Shown piece after piece: positions 56,313-64,000 of a DNA stretch of 64,000 nucleotides. The translations under genes and the position numbers were made by a program. Origin of the DNA: Thermoclostridium stercorarium subsp. stercorarium DSM 8532 (lineage in GTDB: Bacteria; Bacillota; Clostridia; DSM-8532). The stretch is taken from the NCBI RefSeq assembly GCF_000331995.1, contig NC_020134.1:1773465-1837464 (forward strand). Reading direction: 5' to 3'. The notes beneath the pieces are model-generated. The model was not told the origin of the DNA. It saw only the letters and a program-made list of their open reading frames with translations, and made no database searches. Positions within the stretch are counted from its first letter, which is position 1; each line of letters begins with the position of its first letter.

Positions 56313-58445
56313 TTAAACCCTGAACATGGACACGACATTCAGGAGTTTCTCGGTACTCTCCTTCACTTTTTTCGCCTGCTCCATTACTTCACTGGCTTTT
56401 GTGGCCACAATACCGGCTTCATTCGCCATGTCAGTCGTTTCGGCGGAACTTTCCGTAGCGGCTTCCGCCACATCATTAATTGCTTTCATTATACTATGTA
56501 CCGATGAATACAGTTCCTCGGAAGTAGCACTGAAATCGGCCACCATCTCGTCTATCATGCGCGCATCGTTGTTATATTTTTCACCCGTCTCTACAAGCAT
56601 ATCATAGTCCTTTACCACTTTGTTCTCCAGAAAATCCAGAACCTTTTCAGAGCACTCAGAAAGGTTATATACCGATTCGACAACCTGTTTTGTTACCTGC
56701 TGTATTTCTGAAACAGTCTTCCTTGAATTTTCGGCAAGATTCCTTATTTCCCCGGCAACTACGGCAAAGCCTCTCCCCGCATCGCCGGCCTGAGCGGCTT
56801 CAATTGAAGCATTCAGAGCCAAAAGATTTGTACGCTGGGCAATTTCAAGAATTGCATCGGACAGAATGCCTATCCTTTCCACCGCTCTTGCTTTTTCAAT
56901 GGCTTCCCTAAGCTTTGTGGCATTGTTCGTAAATAACTCCAGGGCACTTTTCTGGGAATTCATCGCGTTATCCATCAGCTCATTGGCCCGCCTGCTTACT
57001 TCATTTGCCGACATCGCACCTTCCTGTGCCTTGTTTGCAATCGAATCAATGGCTTTTTCTATTTCGGTCGCAGTGGCATTCATCTCTTCGGCCATTGCGG
57101 ATGTTTCCTCCATTTTCGCAGACAATTCCTGAGTTATGGATGACATCACGTTAATCTGATCGGTCAGTTCGGACATGCTGTCACTTGCGGTAATAATAGC
57201 GTTATCCACGTTGTTGGCTTCCGAGATAACGTTTTTAATAATCTTCGACACGTCTTCGGTTATTTTCCTGAAGCCTCTTGCAAGATCCCCTATTTCATCA
57301 CGCCTTTTGGCATATTTTTCTTTAACGCTTACGGTGAAATCGCCTTTTGACATTGTAATACAGCAATTTGTCAATTCAGTTATCGGTTTTGATATGCTTT
57401 TTCCAATCAGAAATGCCGTAACGGCCCCTGCGGCAAGAATAATAACCGATATGACAATGAAAGTGGTTCTGAGGTTGTCCACTTCTGCCATCATTTCGCT
57501 TTTGTCCACGGCCACTCCCACCGACCAGCCATATTCGGATATCGGTGCAAAACCTACCACTTTCGCAACGCCTTTATATTTATATTCCTCAAAACCCGTT
57601 TCTCCGTTCATCATTTTCCTTTGAACCTCATTGAAATTGTCAAACCCTAAATTATTGCCGCCGTCAGCGTTTTCCGGAGTTGCAGAAGTGACAGAGTCGA
57701 CATTTTGCTCCGATGTTCCGGAGCCATTTCCTGCAGTTAAAAGACCTTTTCTCGCCGGCAGAAGAACCGAGGCTGTTGTCGAAGCATCAACCGTTCTTGT
57801 ATCAATGATTTCCTTAAGCAGTTCGGTATCGGCATGGGCAATGGTCCTTCCCTGTTTATTTATAATAAACGCTTCGCCAGTATCACCGAACTTAATCTTT
57901 TGGGCAAACTCGCTAAGCTCCATCCCGTCCCTGACCGCCATAAGTACGCCTGAAACTTCACCGTCAATTACCACCGGTACTGCATAAGCCATGACTATTT
58001 TAGTCCGATCTTCATTAAACATGGGATCAGATACGGTACTTTCACCTGCCATTGCCGCTTTAAACAACTGGTGTTCCTTCATGTCCAGAATCTTACCCTC
58101 GTCAGTTACAGCGATGCCGTTTTTGTTAATCAGCAGCATACTTTCATGCCCTAATCTCTGCTTTTCCTTTGAAAGCATCGCCACTGCCTTAGAGTAATCG
58201 CCATTCGGATCCTGCAGCACCCTCATTTCTTCCGATGAAGCCATATAACTCAGTATATTCAGATGATTCTGTATACTGTCCCTTATTGTTAATGAAGCTT
58301 CCATCGCATATTTGGGCATTGTATCGCCGAGGACCCTGATTAAGGATTTTGAAGAGGCAAAATATGAAACAGTTCCAAAAGCCACACATACAATCAGAAG
58401 CAAAAGGCCAAAGGAAAAAATAATTCTTGAACCTATACTTTTCAT
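56313..58445 (-). CDS. Methyl-accepting chemotaxis protein with dCache sensor
   Basis: 710 residues: membrane helix (about 8-30), a periplasmic-type dCache sensor, second membrane helix (about 330-350), HAMP segment, and a long signalling coiled coil with the tip '[20 protein letters not shown]' followed by '[20 protein letters not shown]'. The sensor contains an unusual low-complexity insert of about 50 residues ('[20 protein letters not shown]', '[20 protein letters not shown]') between its two halves. The ligand is unknown. Confidence 0.93.
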   Translation of the reverse strand: MKSIGSRIIFSFGLLLLIVCVAFGTVSYFASSKSLIRVLGDTMPKYAMEASLTIRDSIQNHLNILSYMASSEEMRVLQDPNGDYSKAVAMLSKEKQRLGHESMLLINKNGIAVTDEGKILDMKEHQLFKAAMAGESTVSDPMFNEDRTKIVMAYAVPVVIDGEVSGVLMAVRDGMELSEFAQKIKFGDTGEAFIINKQGRTIAHADTELLKEIIDTRTVDASTTASVLLPARKGLLTAGNGSGTSEQNVDSVTSATPENADGGNNLGFDNFNEVQRKMMNGETGFEEYKYKGVAKVVGFAPISEYGWSVGVAVDKSEMMAEVDNLRTTFIVISVIILAAGAVTAFLIGKSISKPITELTNCCITMSKGDFTVSVKEKYAKRRDEIGDLARGFRKITEDVSKIIKNVISEANNVDNAIITASDSMSELTDQINVMSSITQELSAKMEETSAMAEEMNATATEIEKAIDSIANKAQEGAMSANEVSRRANELMDNAMNSQKSALELFTNNATKLREAIEKARAVERIGILSDAILEIAQRTNLLALNASIEAAQAGDAGRGFAVVAGEIRNLAENSRKTVSEIQQVTKQVVESVYNLSECSEKVLDFLENKVVKDYDMLVETGEKYNNDARMIDEMVADFSATSEELYSSVHSIMKAINDVAEAATESSAETTDMANEAGIVATKASEVMEQAKKVKESTEKLLNVVSMFRV

Positions 58446-58655
58446 TTACCCCACCCAAACCCTTTCTTTCGTATTTAAGCAACAAACTTAAGCCATATTA
58501 TATTTACTCTTTTTTGCTTTACTATAAACATGCTTTCGGGACATACAAAATTACAGTACATTCACTATATCTTTTTCGGCGGATTTTAATTAAAGTTTTA
58601 AATAACTGACAAAAATCCAAACTAAAAGACTTTTTTTTGCAGAACATCAACAAAA

Positions 58656-58675
58656 AGGGGTGCCATAGCACCCCT
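58656..58675 (-). terminator. Terminator after the aminotransferase gene
   Basis: AGGGGTGC (58656-58663), loop CATA, GCACCCCT (58668-58675), followed by five T on the minus strand. Confidence 0.88.
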
Positions 58676-58710
58676 CATATATTTTATTTCATTACCGCAA
58701 TCAACTTTTG

Positions 58711-59877
58711 CTAATCCAGTATTCCGCTCCTTTTTACAGCTTCAATTGCCTTTTTAATATCCTCTATATCCTGAACCAGTGCAATGCGTACATGCCCCTC
58801 TCCCGAAGGCCCGAAAGCACTTCCCGGGGTTACCATTACGCCAGCACGGTTGAGCATGTCCATTGCAAAATCAATGGATTTTTCATATTTCGGAGGAATT
58901 GGCGCCCAAACAAACATTGTTGCTTCGGGTTTTTTCATATGCCAGCCTATGCTGTTAAAACCGTCACAAAGGATATTTCTTCTTATTTCATAAGCCTCCC
59001 TGGTTCTCGACACACAGCTTTGATCGCCCGTAATGGCCGCAATGGCAGCCTTTTGAATTGGTATGAACATACCGTAATCAAGATTTGATTTTAACATTTT
59101 AAGGCGTGAAACAACCTCTTTGTTACCTACACAGAATCCGATTCTCGCACCGGCTATTCCATAGGTTTTCGACAGTGAGTTAAACTCAACGCCTACATCC
59201 TTCGCGCCGGGGTAGGCAAGGAAACTTCCCCCTCTTTTATTGTCAAAAACCAAATCACTGTAGGCATTGTCATGAAGCACAATTATATCATATTCCTTTG
59301 CAAAAGCTATAAGCTCATGGTAAAACTCATCAGGAGCAACTGCCGTGGTAGGATTGTTAGGGTATGATACTATCATAAGTTTTGCCAGCCTGGCAATATC
59401 CTCAGGAATATCCTTAAGATTTACAATATAACCGTTCTCCCGCTTCTGAGGCATATAATACAGTTTTGCTCCTGCCATACGCGGTCCGTCGGCAAATATC
59501 GGATAGCACGGATCTGGTATAAGGACCAAATCCCCCTCATCCACAACCGTCATTGATATAAGAGGAAATCCCTCCTGAGATCCCATGAGGGAACAGATTT
59601 CGGTTTTCGGATCCAAATCCACGCCATACCTGTTCTTATACCATTTACTCACAGCTTCAAGCAATTCCGGCAAATCGCTTATCGCATAGGTATAATTTCT
59701 TTCATCCGCAGCGGCGGCACATAAAGCATCCAATATATGCCTTGCGGGGGCAATATTCGGAGAACCTACGCTTAAATCTATAACCTGTTCTCCCCTTGCC
59801 AACTTTTCCCTTTTTATTTCCAGCAGTTTGGCAAATATACCCTCATTCAACTGATCGATACGTTTTGAAAATTTCAT
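58711..59877 (-). CDS. Class I/II PLP aminotransferase (LL-DAP aminotransferase-like)
   Basis: 388 residues starting 'MKFSKRIDQLNEGIFAKLLE'. 'IDLSVGSPNIAPARHILDAL', 'MIVSYPNNPTTAVAPDEFYH', the Asp-Tyr pair in 'VLHDNAYSDLVFD' and the PLP lysine in 'EFNSLSKTYGIAGARIGFCV' are the fold type I aminotransferase landmarks. The group resembles LL-diaminopimelate or branched/aromatic aminotransferases. The ATG at 59877 follows GGGGTGG. Single gene, substrate unknown. Confidence 0.88.
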   Translation of the reverse strand: MKFSKRIDQLNEGIFAKLLEIKREKLARGEQVIDLSVGSPNIAPARHILDALCAAAADERNYTYAISDLPELLEAVSKWYKNRYGVDLDPKTEICSLMGSQEGFPLISMTVVDEGDLVLIPDPCYPIFADGPRMAGAKLYYMPQKRENGYIVNLKDIPEDIARLAKLMIVSYPNNPTTAVAPDEFYHELIAFAKEYDIIVLHDNAYSDLVFDNKRGGSFLAYPGAKDVGVEFNSLSKTYGIAGARIGFCVGNKEVVSRLKMLKSNLDYGMFIPIQKAAIAAITGDQSCVSRTREAYEIRRNILCDGFNSIGWHMKKPEATMFVWAPIPPKYEKSIDFAMDMLNRAGVMVTPGSAFGPSGEGHVRIALVQDIEDIKKAIEAVKRSGILD

Positions 59878-60061
59878 ATAAACCACCCCGATAAATTTAA
59901 AACAAATCTCCTGCGAACCATCAACCTGCTGCATATATAGAATAAATTTTAATATAACTGTCCATACTTGGCAACTTAAACCTCTGGCCTTACGCTGTCA
60001 TCCCGCAGCCCGAAAGAAAACATATTTTAGTGACAAAACAAATGCCGCAAAATTTATGACA

Positions 60062-60886
60062 TTACAGTACCTTTGACAAAAATTCTCTTGTCCTGGGATG
60101 CTTCGGATTTGTAAAAATCTCTTCAGGAGTGCCTTCTTCAAGGATTTTTCCTTCGTCCATAAACAAAACCCTTGTAGCAACTTCTCTTGCAAATCCCATT
60201 TCATGGGTGACAATAACCATTGTCATTCCCTCTTCCGCCACCTGCCTTATAAGTTCCAGTACCTCTTTTACCATTTCCGGGTCGAGAGCCGATGTAGGTT
60301 CATCAAACAGCATCACTTTAGGATTCATAGCAAGGGCACGGATTATCGCTATTCTTTGCTTCTGACCTCCCGAAAGAGTGGACGGATAAACATTGGCTTT
60401 GTCCTCAAGTCCAATTCTTTTCAGAAGCCGCATCGCATTATCCCTTGCTTCGGCTTTAATTTTTGCCGGCGTCGTGTTTATTTCGTAAAGCGGTTTTTTG
60501 TTCTTTGCAAACAGATTGCCTATTTTAATAAAAAAATTTCTAACCTTTTTCTTCCGAAGCTCAGAAATGCCTATATGCACCGGCGCAAGCATAATATTTT
60601 CAAGCACTGTTTTGTTATTGAACAGATTAAACTGCTGAAAAACCATTCCCATGTGCCTGCGGTGGATATTTATGTCAACCCTCATATCGGCAATATCCAC
60701 GCCTTCAAAGATTATAGAACCGCTTGTAGGATCCTCCAAACAGTTGAGACAGCGCAGAAAGGTGCTTTTTCCGCTACCCGAAGGTCCGATTATGGCTATT
60801 TTTTCGCCTTTCTTAATTGAAACAGTTATTCCCTTCAATACTTCCACTTTACCGTAACTTTTATGTAAGTCAATTACGTCTATCAC
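60062..60886 (-). CDS. Amino acid ABC transporter ATP-binding protein (GlnQ type)
   Basis: 274 residues: Walker A '[20 protein letters not shown]', Q-loop '[20 protein letters not shown]', signature '[20 protein letters not shown]' and Walker B '[20 protein letters not shown]'. Between Q-loop and signature there is an extra basic segment of about 25-30 residues ('[20 protein letters not shown]') that ordinary GlnQ proteins lack. It overlaps the permease gene by 17 bases. Confidence 0.93.
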   Translation of the reverse strand: MIDVIDLHKSYGKVEVLKGITVSIKKGEKIAIIGPSGSGKSTFLRCLNCLEDPTSGSIIFEGVDIADMRVDINIHRRHMGMVFQQFNLFNNKTVLENIMLAPVHIGISELRKKKVRNFFIKIGNLFAKNKKPLYEINTTPAKIKAEARDNAMRLLKRIGLEDKANVYPSTLSGGQKQRIAIIRALAMNPKVMLFDEPTSALDPEMVKEVLELIRQVAEEGMTMVIVTHEMGFAREVATRVLFMDEGKILEEGTPEEIFTNPKHPRTREFLSKVL

Positions 60887-61580
60887 TTTTCCTGAGGCTC
60901 CTTTCCATGATCCTTACAAACAGCGCTATAATCATGACCATAACAATATAAATCAACGCCATGACAAGATACGGGACCATAAATTCATAGCTGTTGGTTC
61001 CTATGAAATTGAAAGCGACATATAAATCCGCAGCCCCTACAAAACTTACAACCGACGTTTCCTTAATCAGCGCTATAAATTCATTTCCCAGCGTCGGCAA
61101 TATGTTTTTTACCGCCTGCGGTACCACAATTTTCACCATCGTTGTTCCATAACTTAACCCCAGGGCGCGACCTGCTTCCATCTGGCCTGGATCAACCGAC
61201 ATTATACCGCTTCTCATGATTTCAGACACATACGCCCCGCTGTTAAGTCCAAAAACAATAACACAGACATTAAGCGGAGGTATATTTATCTTTACCAACG
61301 GCAGAACCACATAGTATGCCACCAGCAACTGCACCACAATGGGAGAACCCCTGAACAGTCCCACATAAAACCTGCATATTGTATCAAGTATTCTCGGAAG
61401 TTTCTTGTATTTCGGAAATACCTCTATAATGGCTATAATTGTTCCGATGATAATTCCAATAGCCAGTCCCGCAACCGCTATATACAACGTATTTTTCAGG
61501 CCGGTCAGTACTTTTGTGTAACCGCCATTTTCATAAAAAATTTCCCAGAATTTTTCAAGCTTTCTTCCAAAGTTTCCCAT
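60870..61580 (-). CDS. Amino acid ABC transporter permease (HisM/GlnP type)
   Basis: 236 residues with about five membrane helices; the permease loop is '[20 protein letters not shown]', and '[20 protein letters not shown]' (read as [16 protein letters not shown]) is typical of polar amino acid permeases. The ATPase gene overlaps its end and the binding-protein gene lies upstream, giving a complete importer. Confidence 0.92.
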   Translation of the reverse strand: MGNFGRKLEKFWEIFYENGGYTKVLTGLKNTLYIAVAGLAIGIIIGTIIAIIEVFPKYKKLPRILDTICRFYVGLFRGSPIVVQLLVAYYVVLPLVKINIPPLNVCVIVFGLNSGAYVSEIMRSGIMSVDPGQMEAGRALGLSYGTTMVKIVVPQAVKNILPTLGNEFIALIKETSVVSFVGAADLYVAFNFIGTNSYEFMVPYLVMALIYIVMVMIIALFVRIMERSLRKSDRRN

Positions 61581-61755
61581 ACCATATCCCTTATCAGTAA
61601 TAATTTACATCATTATAACAGCCACAACAGCGGTTTATCAATGCATTTTTTATATATAAAATCAAATATTTTGCCTTCACCCGGGTGCAAAAACCGGTAA
61701 CCGACAAATATTAAAAACGGTCTGTATTTCCTTCCAATTCCGTATAAACGCATAA

Positions 61756-61788
61756 AGGGTCAGTTGGAAAAACATCCAGCCTGACCCT
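61756..61788 (-). terminator. Hairpin between binding protein and permease genes
   Basis: AGGGTCAG (61756-61763) pairs with CTGACCCT (61781-61788), with an inner TGGA/TCCA pairing; TTTAT follows on the minus strand. It may reduce readthrough so that more binding protein than membrane subunits is made. Confidence 0.6.
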
Positions 61789-61812
61789 GCCACCAGGCAA
61801 AAGTTATCTTTT

Positions 61813-62670
61813 TCAGTTTAGCTCATTAATTGCTTTCACTATAAATTCCGCAGGTGCTTCATCAATTATTACGAAATCCACATTTCCGTTAAGCATGTCC
61901 TGAACGGCCAAGGCTCCCGAACTGTAACCCACACATGTAACGTTAAAACCGCTGAAACCCCATTCTTCATCGCCTTCAACATAGAATTGCGCGGTAGTAC
62001 CGTTCTGCACTCCAACTTTAGTATCTTTTCCCATGCCTGAAAGAATTGCCTCAACATCTTCGGCGGTTTTACAGTTATCAAATGTCGTATCATTCTCTTT
62101 CACTATAATCTTTTGCGACGCGTTATAATATTTGTCCGAAAAGTTTACATACTCTTTCCGGTCTTCTTTAATCGTGAGCCCTGCCATTGCAATATCGGCC
62201 TTTCCCTGCCCTACCGCCAGACAAACGGCATCAAAATCCATATTGCTGATTACAAGCTCTTTTCCGAGACGCTCTGCCAGAAGTCTGGCAATTTCCATAT
62301 CGATACCGTAATATTTGTTGCCCTTCATGTATTCAAAGGGCTCAAAGGCTGCATTTGTAGCAACCACAAGCTGATCTTTCGACGGATTCAGCTCTGCCGA
62401 TTCCACCGGCTCAGGTTCACCGTCACCGAAATATTTATTTAATATCTCATCAAATGTGCCGTCGGACATTATATCAGCTATAAGCTTGTTTACTTCCTCA
62501 AGAAGTTTGGGATCACTTTTATTCACCCCGAATGCATATTCTTCCTGAGTTAACGGAATATCAATAACCTTCACCTTTTGGCTTTTGCTTTCCGAACTAC
62601 AGCCCGAAAACACTGCAGCAACCGTCGCCACAATCATTATAACCGTCAAAAGTTTTATAATTTTTTTCAT
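61813..62670 (-). CDS. Amino acid-binding lipoprotein with permuted domain order
   Basis: 285 residues. The signal peptide ends in FSGC (Cys24). The segment 'KVKVIDIPLTQEEYAFGVNK' plus 'DGTFDEILNKYFGDGEPEPV' (about residues 32-90), which in ordinary family 3 binding proteins forms the C-terminus, stands first here. Then follows the usual N-terminal lobe 'LVVATNAAFEPFEYMKGNKY', 'DFDAVCLAVGQGKADIAMAG'. The protein stops at 'VIIDEAPAEFIVKAINELN', just where that C-terminal segment would normally begin. This is a circular permutation. GGGGGAG precedes the ATG. It feeds the permease and ATPase downstream. Confidence 0.88.
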   Translation of the reverse strand: MKKIIKLLTVIMIVATVAAVFSGCSSESKSQKVKVIDIPLTQEEYAFGVNKSDPKLLEEVNKLIADIMSDGTFDEILNKYFGDGEPEPVESAELNPSKDQLVVATNAAFEPFEYMKGNKYYGIDMEIARLLAERLGKELVISNMDFDAVCLAVGQGKADIAMAGLTIKEDRKEYVNFSDKYYNASQKIIVKENDTTFDNCKTAEDVEAILSGMGKDTKVGVQNGTTAQFYVEGDEEWGFSGFNVTCVGYSSGALAVQDMLNGNVDFVIIDEAPAEFIVKAINELN

Positions 62671-63028
62671 TCATTTACTCCCCCTGTAATTGAATATTTA
62701 TGTATAATTATAAATTGTTTTTGTATATTTATAAATTTACAGTATAAATATGCATTTGTCAATAGTTTTATAAAAATTTTTCATAAGTTTTGAACTTCTA
62801 TTTACCGGTGAAATCCCGGGTTGAAATATTTAATAACGCTTTTGGATTGTAAGCTTATAATTTAATGGTATAAATATACATATGATATAAAAGCAATACA
62901 ATTGACAAGCCATTATTTTAAATGATATTATTATTATGCCAACAATTGCTCCCCGGAAATGATCATGTCAAAAATATGCCTTGCCGTTTCATATGTGCCG
63001 GCTAATCTTTCGTGCAGGAGGATTAGAA
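62671..63028. other. Divergent control region
   Basis: About 360 AT-rich bases between the binding-protein gene and the response regulator gene. TATAAT occurs at 62704-62709 and similar AT boxes elsewhere, but no unambiguous promoter pair can be chosen. No gene or structured RNA seen. Confidence 0.4.
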
Positions 63029-63784
63029 ATGATAGGCATGGTAATAGCTGACGACGAACTTATTATAAGACAGGGGCTTACGTCAATTGACTGGAACAGG
63101 TATGGGATTATGGTTCTTGGTACAGCGGAAAACGGCAACGAAGCGCTTTCGATAATAATTTCCAAGCACCCGCAGATTTTAATAACCGATATCCGAATGC
63201 CCGGTATGGACGGTCTGAAGCTAATAGAAGCCGCAAAAGAACAGGTCCCTGAAATTCAGTCAATCCTCCTGACAGGATATGAAGATTTCAACTATGCAAA
63301 AACTGCCATCAGCCTGGGAGCGATAGATTACATCCTCAAACCTTCTGATCCCGATGAAATAATAGAAGCGGTTTTAAAAGCGAAAAGCAAAATCGACGAA
63401 ATCATTCAGCTGCGAAATCTTGGAAACCAGTGTAAACAGCGGAAAATCAACAACAGAATTGTACGGGAAGTACTGGATTATATCGAAAATCATTATTCCG
63501 AAGACATCAGCCTTTTTACCGCAGCCGAACATGTGCATATGAATCACGTCTATTTAAGCCGTCTTTTCAAAAAAGAACTGGGAGAAACATTTCTTGAAAA
63601 CCTTACGAAATACAGATTACAAAAGGCCTGTGAGCTGCTTTCCAATTCTGATTATAAAATTTATGAAATATCGTCCATGGTGGGCATTTTTGATCCGGGT
63701 TATTTCAGCCAGGTTTTTAAAAAATATTACGGACTCACCCCTTCAGAATACAGGGATAAGCTTTCTGCCTCAAAAGGAGTATGA
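63029..63784 (+). CDS. Response regulator with AraC-type DNA-binding domain (YesN type)
   Basis: About 251 residues. Receiver domain: 'MIGMVIADDELIIRQGLTSI', phospho-Asp in 'ILITDIRMPGMDGLKL', Lys in 'DYILKPSDPDEI'. The C-terminal part has two AraC-type helix-turn-helix motifs ('AAEHVHMNHVYLSRLFKKEL' and 'YEISSMVGIFDPGYFSQVFK'). GGAGGA lies just before the ATG at 63029; the frame is open to 62981. Such regulators control sugar uptake genes together with a YesM-type kinase, whose gene begins next. Confidence 0.92.
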   Translation: MIGMVIADDELIIRQGLTSIDWNRYGIMVLGTAENGNEALSIIISKHPQILITDIRMPGMDGLKLIEAAKEQVPEIQSILLTGYEDFNYAKTAISLGAIDYILKPSDPDEIIEAVLKAKSKIDEIIQLRNLGNQCKQRKINNRIVREVLDYIENHYSEDISLFTAAEHVHMNHVYLSRLFKKELGETFLENLTKYRLQKACELLSNSDYKIYEISSMVGIFDPGYFSQVFKKYYGLTPSEYRDKLSASKGV

Positions 63785-63790
63785 AACAAA

Positions 63791-64000
63791 TTGACTAAGC
63801 TGTATGCCATCCGCAAACATTTTCGCGATCTTCCGATTTATAAAAAGCTGGTTTTTTCATTCGTCTTCCTTGCAATCTTCCCCGCGCTTTTTATCGGAAT
63901 TCTTTCCTACTGCCGATCCAGTGAACTTATAAAACACAAAACCGAGCAATATACCAATGATATACTGATGGAAATGGGCAATAATATAGAAAACAAACTG
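63791..64000 (+). CDS. YesM-type sensor histidine kinase, 5' part only
   Basis: From a TTG at 63791 the frame is open for 70 codons to the window end: 'RKHFRDLPIYKKLVFSFVFL' then a membrane helix 'AIFPALFIGILSYCRSSELI' and the start of an extracellular domain. This is the usual beginning of YesM-type kinases. AGGAG lies 12 bases before the TTG. It follows the regulator gene by six bases and would be its partner. Confidence 0.8.
   Translation, partial: MTKLYAIRKHFRDLPIYKKLVFSFVFLAIFPALFIGILSYCRSSELIKHKTEQYTNDILMEMGNNIENKL

Overview
The window looks like a chromosomal segment of a low-to-moderate GC Clostridia (Firmicutes), probably a plant-polysaccharide user. Grounds: strong AGGAGG-type ribosome binding sites, frequent TTG/GTG starts, Gram-positive gene families (YlmH, PlsX, Dlt-like proteins, YesM/YesN-type regulators) and two alpha-galactosidases of different families. 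The species cannot be named from the sequence alone.

Layout. 1-3877: a Na+/proline-type symporter (cut by the window edge), YlmH and an AraM-type glycerol-1-phosphate dehydrogenase. 4270-10865: a transposase scrap, an AraC regulator, then a convergent galactoside block (GH36 alpha-galactosidase, two permeases, binding protein). 11177-24413: the defence region: an IS3 relic, a CRISPR array of 63 repeats, a leader, a complete type I-B cas operon (cas6-cas8b1-cas7-cas5-cas3-cas4-cas1-cas2, minus strand) and, upstream of cas6, a two-repeat degenerate mini-CRISPR. 24421-28120: CoA-disulfide reductase with rhodanese domain, MgtC-like protein, and TPM-domain and LemA genes that both carry frameshifts. 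28334-36379: a coiled-coil protein, a lipoprotein-like protein, a Dlt-like acylation operon preceded by an Asp/Glu racemase-family gene, and a membrane-anchored transglutaminase. 36587-45170: RNase Z, two FAD proteins, acyl-CoA synthetase, TrpRS, and DinB under a LexA-type box. 45419-47940: a second, isolated CRISPR-related pair, a CARF-HEPN (Csx1/TM1812-type) protein and a Cas6, with no Cas10 in the window. 48009-64000: MATE pump, two-component pair, PlsX, PepF, GH27 alpha-galactosidase, chemoreceptor, aminotransferase, an amino-acid ABC transporter and the start of a YesN/YesM-type system.

The best candidate for an unusual system is the mini-CRISPR at 24323-24413. Two diverged copies of the array repeat lie a spacer length apart, on the same strand as the cas operon and directly upstream of it. 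The first 15 bases of the pseudo-spacer match the DNA between the cas promoter and the cas6 ribosome binding site exactly, next to CCC, a plausible I-B PAM. This is the architecture described for CreR-type RNAs, in which Cascade is guided by a partly matching crRNA-like RNA to repress its own genes. I infer an autoregulatory loop in which the operon senses free Cascade.

How the genes fit together: the galactoside ABC system and GH36 enzyme import and split alpha-galactosides under AraC-type control, with GH27 as a second enzyme; the Dlt-like operon plus transglutaminase act at the cell envelope; the I-B locus, its large array and the isolated Csx1/Cas6 pair form the antiviral part.
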